Both the position numbers and the translations under genes were made by a program. Of a stretch of 64,000 nt of DNA, positions 50,196 through 58,677 are shown piece after piece. The stretch covers positions 1,194,213-1,258,212 of the forward strand of contig OZ037914.1 in assembly GCA_964035575.1 (NCBI GenBank), in the 5' to 3' direction. The notes under the pieces are model-generated. The model was not told where the DNA came from, did no database searches, and saw only the letters and a list, made by a program, of their open reading frames with translations. Each line of letters begins with the position of its first letter. Position 1 is the first letter of the stretch. Source of the stretch: Rhynchopus sp. YZ270_cl-10. Its lineage: Eukaryota; Euglenozoa; Diplonemea; Diplonemida; Diplonemidae.

Positions 50196-53100
50196 ATGAC
50201 GCACATCGTTGAGATGCACGTGGTGGGTGCGACGGGCTTGAAGGAGGTGCAGAAGTTCGGCGGCAAGAGCACGCCACACGTGGTGGTGCTGTGCAACGAC
50301 GTCGAGAAGGCACGCAGCGCCAAGGCAGAGAAGACGCTGTCCCCCACCTTCAACTTCGACGCACGCTTTGAGGTTGCCGCACCACCGCACCAGCACATCC
50401 TCAAAATCCGCGTCATGTCCAAAAACTCCGAAATGGGCAACTGCGAGCTCCCCCTTGGGCAGGTCCTTCTCATGACCGGGCTGGACCAGGTTCTGGACCA
50501 CAAGATGCAGCTTGACTGCGGGAAGAGCAAGCCACAGGGGGAGATATCGTTCCGTGTACGCGTCAACAGTGAAGGGACACGGAGCGGCACGCCTCTGAGG
50601 GGCAAGGCGCCGCAGCCGCAGACACCCACACAGAAGCTCCAGGGCACGGCCTCTGCTGGGAACGCATCGACGCCTAGGTCGTCCCCAGCGTCGTCGCCTG
50701 CACAGTCGCCGTCTGCGTCGCCTGCACACCACACAGCGCCGCACAGAGAGGTCGACCCGGCCTTCCGCGACCGTGTCGTGCGCTTCTACACAGAGTACAA
50801 CCCACAGAAGCTGCAAGGGGTGGACAACATTCTACAGAAGTACCCGCCAGAGGAGCTCATGGCAAAGCTTGTCAAGCAGTACGGGCCTGAGCCGGAGTCT
50901 CCCTCTCCTTCTCCTTCGCCATCGCCTGGGCCCAGGGAGGCTGAGGGTGCTCCTGTGGACCCACAGCTGCGTGCAAGGGTGGTGCGCTTCTATCAGAAGT
51001 ACAACCCGCAGAAGGTGGCAAACGTTGACAGCATTCTGCAGAAGTATGGTACCGAGGGGTTCATTGAGAAGCTGGTCAGTCAGTACGGCCCAGAGCCGGG
51101 TGAGGGTGAAGGTGAAGAGGAAGAGGTGCAACGCACACCAGAGCGTGAGGAGCTCTCCCCCACAGCACCCACGCAGGTGCCTGACGGCCACATAGAGGCG
51201 GCAGTGGTGGGCAGGTCGTCGTCGCCGGCGCAGGCACCGTCGCCCACGTCGACGCAGCACTCCTCGCCCAGGGGGCACTCCTCGCCACGCAAGGAGGACC
51301 ACATGCACATCATCAACAAGTACTACAAGAAGCACGACCCTGTCAAGCTGCAGGTATGTTAAAAGTGAAGTCTACACCAGCGTATTGTCCAACCCAAACC
51401 CACATCCAAAACAGGTGACCAAAGTGCTTCTTGAGAAGACGTACCAAGGCGATGGTGAGGCGATGATCAAACAGCTGGCACGCAAATGGGGGCCGGAGCC
51501 GGACACAGATGCGGAGGACAGCGAGGCGGAGCAGGAGACACATGACACACAGCAGGGTGCCGCGCAGCATGAAACCCCAGCGGAGAGTGCTGTGGAGGTG
51601 TCCGACCACGAGCATGACCACGACGACGAGGAGGAGCATGCGCCTGAGCATGAGGACACAACCGACGAGCTCAGCGGTGTGGTTGCCCGGCAGCGCTCCC
51701 AGCTGCAGCAGTTCGCGCAGAAGAGCAAAGAGATGCACGCCGAGAACAACGAGCTGCTGCGCCTTCTTGAGGCCTCACGACGCGAGGCGCAAGACGCACC
51801 GAAGGAGAGACAGCACAGCCAGCAGGACCTTGACGAGGCCATCCTTGCTGCCATCCTGCCTGTCAAGATGGACCTCGATGCTGCACAGCGAGAGCTTGAC
51901 CAGAAGTCCACACAGCTCGAAGATCTCACCTTGGAGATGCAGCAGCACGACAACAACAACACCACCAACAGCGACACCACGGCACTTCAAGAGGAGCTGT
52001 CTGCCGCGTCTGCGAGGATCGAAGAACTGCTTGGGGCAGCTTCCGATGCGGAGCTAGCTTTGGAGACTGCCAACGAGCGTGTCGCTGAGGTGGAGGCAGA
52101 GCTGAAGGAGATGCGGGCAGAACGGACCCGCGCTGAGAAGCAGGCGGCTACGGGCACTGCAGACAACACGGCTGCCCTTTCCGAGGAGGTGCAGCAGCTG
52201 AGTGTGGCGCTTGCGGAGAAGGATGAGGAGATGCGGATGTCGGAGGAGGTGATGTCGTCTCGCCTGCGCGAGGCTGAGGAGCGTGTCAACACCCTGCAGC
52301 AGACGCAGGGCGAGGAGCGCATCATCGAACGTCAACAGAGCCAACCAGACCTGCGTGCAGATCGCACAGAAGACATGCGGCGCATGAAGGAGGAGCTCAC
52401 CCTGCTCGAGGCAAAGCTGCAGCAGGAGACCACCCTCGTTGCACAACGCGAAGAAGAGGTCAAAGCAAAGAACCTTGAGCTCGATGAACGCGAAGAAGTC
52501 TTGCAATACAAAGAAGCCAGCCAAGACTCCGGCAGGCAGCGCCCGAAAGAGACGAAAGAGACCTCCGAAGAGCAGAAACGTCTCCAAGCCACACAGGAGC
52601 AGCTCGAAAACCAGAAGCGCCGCATGCGTGAAAAGGAGCAGGAGCTTGCTGAGAAGGAGTCGGCCATGGCGATACGTGAGGAGGAGCACAAGATTGTGGC
52701 GCTGGAGATGGAGAAGCGCCGCCTCAGCGACACCGACGCAGCCAGCCAAGACAACGCCGACGCGATGGAGGCGATGAAGGCACGCTACGAACACTCCTTA
52801 GAACAGCTGCGGGAGATGTTCGGCAAGGAGCTGGCAGAGGCCAAGGCAGGCGCACCGCAAGACACAGAGCACGACAGCACAGACCTCAAGGCCAGGGTGG
52901 CCGACCTCGAGCGTGCCCACGCAGTGCTCAACGACGAGCGCAGTGCCCTCGTTGCAGAAAAGACCGAACTCGAGGTGGCGAACAACCTCCTCACGCAGGA
53001 GAAGGTGCAGACAGAGGACCGCCTTGCGCTGGCAGAGCGTTTGGAGGTGGAGGAAGGCAGGCATGCTGACCTGGAGGCAGACAACCAGCGTCTACGGGCA

Positions 53101-54526
53101 GAGGTGGCGGCTGTGAATGCAGAGGTGGCGGCAAAGGGGGTGGACCTGGAGGCGTTGGAGGAAAAGCTTGCGGCCTGCGAGGCGGAGCTGGCGAAGGCTG
53201 CGGACACCCCTAAGGCGATGGCGGACGAAGCAGTGCGGCAGGCTGCACAGGGTGCGGACCTGGACCAGCGTGAGAAGGTTCTACAGGAGGCGGAGGACAC
53301 GCACGCAGCAAAGGCCGAGCACATCAAAGACCTTGAGCTCGAGATGGAGACACAGCAGACACTCCTGGAGGCCCTGCGGCACGAGGCAGACACAGCGACA
53401 CAGACAGTTGCGACAAAGCAGGTGGAGCTGGCACAGCTCGACACTGCCCTCGCCTCACAGCAGCACATCCTCGAGGAGAAGCAGCAGACCGTAGAGGTAT
53501 GCCCTTGCCCTTGCAACAACGTGACACTACACTAACACCCACAGCTCTCACTCGCCTCGATAGCAACACGCGAAGAAGAACTCCTGCAGCGTGAGTCGGA
53601 CGTTGAGGAACGTGACATCATGGTATGGTTCTCTCTTGCTTCTATACATCAAACCCCCCTCTCCCCTCTACAGGTCCGCAGCAGTGTGAAGGAGGCGGCG
53701 CGCAAAGCGCAGCAGATGAATGACCAGGAAGAGAACCTACGCTTCCGCGAGGACGAACTCCAGGCTTCGCTGCGTGAGCTGGACACGCGGACGTGCGAGC
53801 TGGTGGCGGCGGCGGAGCGTGAGGTGGAACTGCGTGCACGCAGCGAGGAGATGCGTGTACTGCTGGACACTGTGCGCAGACGTGCGTTGCTCCTCGACGA
53901 CAGGAGCCACGCTGCTGCCTGCAGGGAGGAGACACTTGACACCACAGAGCGCCGCCTAGAGCTGCGCGCCTCGCAGCTGAAGGAGCAGGAGTACAAACTG
54001 CAGCTCCTTGGATCCATCTCGCACTCCCAGGCACGGCAACGCGAGCAGATCATGCCTGTCCAGCGTGAGCGTGATGTGGCGTTCAACCGCAAAGACGACG
54101 GACACAGAAAACGCGAGAAGGAGTTGCAGCAGGCCCTCACCATGAAGGACAAACAGCTCCAGCATGTGGTATGTAGGCAAAACAATATCGGGTGCCATTG
54201 AGGCCACCTCACTCAACCTCTTCCCACAGACGCAGCAGATCAGCAGAAGCGAGTCGCGGAAGATACCGGGGCATGCACAGCACGCAAAACGTGCACAAGG
54301 CTTTGAGGCACGTGTCTCGCCAGGCAGGGTGCGTGTGGCACTTGACTTGGATGCAGACGTGTCAGGCCCTGCCTACATGAAGGGCACAGCGTCGTCCACA
54401 CGCCGCAGCGTCAGTGGCAATGGCAAGCCCAAGGGTGGTCCTGCCTCCCCACGCCTTTCCCTCGAGAACGCCGTCCAGTCTTTGACCTGCACCCTCGACA
54501 ACTATGAAGACTTCCTTCAGTCGTGA
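50196..54526 (+). CDS. C2-domain coiled-coil protein with GPEP repeats, 5 exons (~1,369 aa)
   Basis: Exons are 50196-51353, 51415-53496, 53545-53622, 53674-54168 and 54230-54526, all phase 0; donors are GTATGT, GTATGC, GTATGG and GTATGT. Residues 1-125 form a C2-like domain (VVGATGLKEVQKFGGKSTPH, LSPTFNFDARFEV). Three ~40-residue repeats follow at ~194, 261 and 371, with the theme VVRFYxxYNPQK...VDxILQKY...LVxQYGPEP; the third spans the first intron. From ~450 to ~1,270 there is near-continuous coiled coil rich in Glu, Gln and Ala. The C-terminus is basic and Ser-rich. I recall similar FY..YNP...YGPEP repeats in kinetoplastid and other protist flagellar or cytoskeletal proteins, but cannot check this. 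The acidic C2 calcium ligands are not obvious, so it may bind protein or lipid without calcium. It is probably a flagellum- or cortex-associated structural protein. Confidence 0.85.
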
Positions 54527-54970
54527 GTCGAGGGCGGGGGTGCATCTAGTTTGTTTAGAAACCACTAACCCCCTGTGTTCAGTTCCAAAAAAACTGAGCA
54601 AAGAGAACAAAATTGAAAAAAAAAAAGAAAAAACGACTTTGTCATGATGTGTGCACGTCTCGCGTGTTGTCTCACACGTTCATTTTCAAACGTAAAAACC
54701 CCGTTTTATTGTAACCTTTGTACCAAAAAAGAGAAACGGCAAAAAAGCTCAGTGAAACCCCCCTTTTTCTCGGTGAGTCAGCACGGCGAGTTACCAATTC
54801 TCTTTTTCTGTGTCTTGTATGTTTGATAGTATAAAATGCGCTGCTTCGTTTGCAACGCGCACTCACACATGCAGCAGAAGGCTGGTGTGGTCTGTTTAGT
54901 AGTTTATGTTTGTGAGAAAAGAAACCCTCTCTCCATCTCTCCATCTTTCATCTCTTTCCTTGATGCCCTT
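54527..54970 (+). other. Intergenic region
   Basis: AT-rich 3' flank followed by pyrimidine-rich leader. Nothing else seen. Confidence 0.5.
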
Positions 54971-54984
54971 TCCTAGACATCTCT

Positions 54985-55009
54985 GCTTTCCCACAACATT
55001 CCACCCCAG
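54985..55009 (+). promoter_or_regulatory. Candidate splice acceptor, carboxypeptidase copy 1
   Basis: TTTCCCACAACATTCCACC then CCAG, 20 bases before the ATG. An alternative AG ends at 54976. The acceptor and the sequence to the ATG are conserved in copy 2 (AG ending at 56864). Confidence 0.5.
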
Positions 55010-55029
55010 ACTCTTTTGACATTAACAAC

Positions 55030-56379
55030 ATGATGATGCGCGCACTTGTGGCGGCACTCGCCTGTGGACTTGTGTCCGCACGTGGTGTGCTGAATGAGAA
55101 CGTCGCAGAGGGTGGGCTGTGCGACGCCAACGTGAAGCAGGTGCACGGATACTACTCGCTGACCACTGGGCTGCTGAAGGAGTACTTCTACTGGGGCTTT
55201 GAGTCGCGCAACGACCCCGCCAAGGACCCCATCGTGCTGTGGCTGACTGGAGGACCTGGTTGCTCGTCTGAGGTTGCGCTGTTCGGAGAGAACGGACCCT
55301 GCAAGGTGAACCAGGACGGCAAGGGCACGACACTGAACCCCTACAGCTGGAACAACAACGCCACCCTCATCTACGTTGACCAGCCCACCGGAACCGGCTT
55401 CTCGTGGGGAACTGGCTTCGACAAGAACGAGAACATGATCGCCAGCGACATGTACGACTTCCTGCAGCAGTTCTACAAGGCACACCCTGAGTACCAGAAC
55501 CTGCCGTTCTACATCTTCGGTGAGTCGTACGCAGGACACTACGTCCCTGCCGTCGCACAGCGCATCTGGGAGGAGAACCAGGTGCCTGAGGAGGGCAAGT
55601 TCATCATCAACCTGAACGGAAGCTCTGTCGGAAACGGTCTTGTGAACCCTGAGGTGCAGTACGCCAAGTACCCCGACATGGCTGCATCCACCAACGGCCA
55701 CACTCCCGCTGTGAACGCCACCCTGCACGAGGCCATGAAGCTTGCCGTGCCTGAGTGCCAGAGGCTCATCAGGGCGTGCAACGACGTGTCCACCAAGGCA
55801 CCTGGTGTCAATGCGACCTACGAGTGCATCCAGGCCATGGACTTCTGCAACATCGCGCTTGTGGAGCCCTTCCAGCTGAGCGGCAAGAACGTGTACGACA
55901 TGCGCATCCAGTGTGCGGTGAAGCCCCTTTGCTACGACTTCTCCAACGTGAAGACCTTCCTTGGACAGGACTCTGTGCGTGCTGAGCTTGGCATCCCGTC
56001 CCACGTGACCTGGGAGGACTGCAACAAGGAGGTGACCTTTGGCATGATTGGAGACGAGCTCCGCCACTACCAGCAGGACATCCCCCAGCAGCTCGCCGCT
56101 GGCATCCGTGTGCAGATCTACGCTGGTGACCAGGACTACATCTGCAACTGGCTCGGCAACAAGGCCTGGGCACTTGACATGACCTGGCCTGGACAGGGTG
56201 CCTTCAACAACGCCGTGGACGTGCCGTGGTACGTGGACGGCAAGGCGGCGGGTATGATCCGTACGTCTGGAGGCTTCTCCTTCGTGCAGGTGTACGACGC
56301 TGGCCACATGGTCCCCATGGACCAGCCCAAGGCCGCCCTCGAGATGCTCAACAGCTTCATCCACCCCAAGGCACTGTGA
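55030..56379 (+). CDS. Serine carboxypeptidase (S10), copy 1 (449 aa)
   Basis: Single exon. The signal peptide (MRALVAALACGLVSARG) directs the enzyme to the secretory pathway, probably to a lysosome-like compartment or outside. It belongs to the carboxypeptidase Y family: LWLTGGPGCSSEVALFGENG is the substrate-binding and oxyanion region, GESYAGHY holds the nucleophile Ser166, GDQDYICNWLGN the catalytic Asp, and GHMVPMDQP the catalytic His426. NNNATL, NLNGSS and NATYEC are possible glycosylation sites. Length is normal for a mature single-chain enzyme and no propeptide is obvious, unlike yeast carboxypeptidase Y. It removes C-terminal residues in acidic compartments. The copy at 56886-58235 differs by only about six residues. 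Confidence 0.95.
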   Translation: MMMRALVAALACGLVSARGVLNENVAEGGLCDANVKQVHGYYSLTTGLLKEYFYWGFESRNDPAKDPIVLWLTGGPGCSSEVALFGENGPCKVNQDGKGTTLNPYSWNNNATLIYVDQPTGTGFSWGTGFDKNENMIASDMYDFLQQFYKAHPEYQNLPFYIFGESYAGHYVPAVAQRIWEENQVPEEGKFIINLNGSSVGNGLVNPEVQYAKYPDMAASTNGHTPAVNATLHEAMKLAVPECQRLIRACNDVSTKAPGVNATYECIQAMDFCNIALVEPFQLSGKNVYDMRIQCAVKPLCYDFSNVKTFLGQDSVRAELGIPSHVTWEDCNKEVTFGMIGDELRHYQQDIPQQLAAGIRVQIYAGDQDYICNWLGNKAWALDMTWPGQGAFNNAVDVPWYVDGKAAGMIRTSGGFSFVQVYDAGHMVPMDQPKAALEMLNSFIHPKAL

Positions 56380-56864
56380 GCTCCTCACTGTGTAACCCCC
56401 TCCCCCCTCAACTGGCGAGTGATGTGTTTGTGTAAATAGGAGATTCAACAGCTGCTTTGTGTTTTTCCAGTCGATATATCTATGTTCATGAAACAATACA
56501 GTCAATCACCACGACTACGTTGTGTGTTCTTTCTGCCTCAGAGTAGAACCCTTCGCAAGTCTCAAGTGTATGAGCATGGCTCCCACCCCTTCCCCCAAAC
56601 AACCTCTATCTCCCGTACACCCTGTTGCTTTTCACTGAGAGGTTTTGTGCATCTTTCGTAGGAAATATCCAGCGTGAGATGCTTTCAAGAACCATAAGAA
56701 CCAGCAACCTGCGTGCTCTTTTTTTTTGACTTTGCAAACGACAACTGCTGCGATAGTGCACAGATGCCCTCTGGTAAAACACGTGTAAAATAAAATGACA
56801 TCCCCCTTTTATGCTTTTCTCCTGCAACCCCTTCCATGCCCTCACACCCAACTTCTTTCACCCC
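56380..56864 (+). other. Spacer between carboxypeptidase copies
   Basis: The first ~25 bases after the stop match the other copy; the remainder is unique. The spacer ends in the duplicated leader, with a CCCCAG acceptor at 56864. No gene seen. Confidence 0.55.
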
Positions 56865-56885
56865 AGACTCTTTGACATTAACAAC

Positions 56886-58235
56886 ATGATGATGCGCGCA
56901 CTTGTGGCGGCACTCGCCTGTGGACTTGTGTCCGCACGTGGTGTGCTGAATGAGAACGTCGCAGAGGGTGGGCTGTGCGACGCCAACGTGAAGCAGGTGC
57001 ACGGATACTACTCGCTGACCACTGGGCTGCTGAAGGAGTACTTCTACTGGGGCTTTGAGTCGCGCAACGACCCCGCCAAGGACCCCATCGTGCTGTGGCT
57101 GACTGGAGGACCTGGTTGCTCGTCTGAGGTTGCGCTGTTCGGAGAGAACGGACCCTGCAAGGTGAACCAGGACGGCAAGGGCACGACACTGAACCCCTAC
57201 AGCTGGAACAACAACGCCACCCTCATCTACGTTGACCAGCCCACCGGAACCGGCTTCTCGTGGGGAACTGGCTTCGACAAGAACGAGAACATGATCGCCA
57301 GCGACATGTACGACTTCCTGCAGCAGTTCTACAAGGCACACCCTGAGTACCAGAACCTGCCGTTCTACATCTTCGGTGAGTCGTACGCAGGACACTACGT
57401 CCCTGCCGTCGCACAGCGCATCTGGGAGGAGAACCAGGTGCCTGAGGAGGGCAAGTTCATCATCAACCTGAACGGAAGCTCTGTCGGAAACGGTCTTGTG
57501 AACCCTGAGGTGCAGTACGCCAAGTACCCCGACATGGCTGCATCCACCAACGGCCACACCGCCGCCGTGAACGCCACCATGCACGAGGTCATGAAGCTTG
57601 CCGTGCCCGAGTGCCAGAGGCTCATCAGGGCGTGCAACGACGTGTCCACCAAGGCACCTGGTGTCAACGCGACCTACGAGTGCATCCAGGCCATGGACTT
57701 CTGCAACATCGCACTTGTGGAGCCTTTCACACTGAGCGGCAAGAACGTGTACGACATGCGCATCCAGTGTGCGATCAAGCCCCTTTGCTACGACTTCTCC
57801 AACGTGAAGACCTTCCTTGGACAGGACTCTGTGCGTGCCGAGCTTGGAATCCCGTCCCACGTGACTTGGGAGGACTGCAACAAGGAGGTGACCTTTGGCA
57901 TGATTGGAGACGAGCTCCGCCACTACCAGCAGGACATCCCCCAGCAGCTCGCCGCTGGCATCCGTGTGCAGATCTACGCTGGTGACCAGGACTACATCTG
58001 CAACTGGCTCGGCAACAAGGCCTGGGCACTCGACATGACCTGGCCTGGACAGGGTGCCTTCAACAACGCCGTGGACGTGCCGTGGTACGTGGACGGCAAG
58101 GCGGCGGGTATGATCCGTACGTCTGGAGGCTTCTCCTTCGTGCAGGTGTACGACGCTGGCCACATGGTCCCCATGGACCAGCCCAAGGCCGCCCTCGAGA
58201 TGCTCAACAGCTTCATCCACCCCAAGGCACTGTGA
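56886..58235 (+). CDS. Serine carboxypeptidase (S10), copy 2 (449 aa)
   Basis: Nearly identical to copy 1, with the same catalytic motifs. An in-frame ATG at 56811 exists, but the start is set at 56886 because it matches copy 1 exactly, gives the signal peptide, and follows the conserved acceptor. Residue changes relative to copy 1 cluster at 57559-57595 (HTAAVNATMHEVMKL instead of HTPAVNATLHEAMKL) and 57725-57776 (FTLSGK, CAIKP), all outside the catalytic motifs. The duplicated block runs from about 21 bases before the ATG to about 25 bases after the stop, so it includes the acceptor but little else. Confidence 0.95.
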   Translation: MMMRALVAALACGLVSARGVLNENVAEGGLCDANVKQVHGYYSLTTGLLKEYFYWGFESRNDPAKDPIVLWLTGGPGCSSEVALFGENGPCKVNQDGKGTTLNPYSWNNNATLIYVDQPTGTGFSWGTGFDKNENMIASDMYDFLQQFYKAHPEYQNLPFYIFGESYAGHYVPAVAQRIWEENQVPEEGKFIINLNGSSVGNGLVNPEVQYAKYPDMAASTNGHTAAVNATMHEVMKLAVPECQRLIRACNDVSTKAPGVNATYECIQAMDFCNIALVEPFTLSGKNVYDMRIQCAIKPLCYDFSNVKTFLGQDSVRAELGIPSHVTWEDCNKEVTFGMIGDELRHYQQDIPQQLAAGIRVQIYAGDQDYICNWLGNKAWALDMTWPGQGAFNNAVDVPWYVDGKAAGMIRTSGGFSFVQVYDAGHMVPMDQPKAALEMLNSFIHPKAL

Positions 58236-58498
58236 GCTCCTCACTGTGTAACCCCCTCCCCCGTGTAATGTGGAGCAGCTATGTTTGTTAGTTTCCTTCT
58301 CTGGAAAGAGACTGACATGCGTGCAGTGACACCTTTAAGGAACGGAGTGTGCTAGACACGGACCAGAGGGCGCCTACACTTCTCTATGTCGTGTTCCCCT
58401 CTCCCCCGGGTCTCATCCCCACATTGTCCCCTCCCTTTGTTTTCCTTCGTGTGCTGTGGTTTCGCACCCACCCCCTTTATGTGTAAGTTTACTACAAT

Positions 58499-58541
58499 AG
58501 AGCGGCCCCACGCGTGTTGTGTGGGGCCGCTCTGTTTTTTT
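58499..58541 (+). terminator. Perfect 13-bp GC-rich hairpin followed by T-run
   Basis: AGAGCGGCCCCAC pairs exactly with GTGGGGCCGCTCT around a 9-base loop and is followed by GTTTTTTT. The form is that of a bacterial intrinsic terminator, but the context is eukaryotic. It may be an RNA processing or 3'-end signal between the carboxypeptidase and the SNF2 gene, or a small element. Confidence 0.35.
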
Positions 58542-58624
58542 CCTGTTTTTTCTTCCCCAAAAGACAGATAAATCCATGACCCCGTCCTACCCATCTTCCT
58601 TTTATGACTCGAACCACCGCTATG

Positions 58625-58657
58625 CTCACACCTTTACCCTTTACCTCTTCCTGTCAG
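58625..58657 (+). promoter_or_regulatory. Candidate splice acceptor upstream of SNF2 gene
   Basis: CTTTACCCTTTACCTCTTCC then TGTCAG, 20 bases before the ATG. This is a textbook pyrimidine tract plus AG. Confidence 0.5.
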
Positions 58658-58677
58658 ACCCCCCATATAAACCTACA

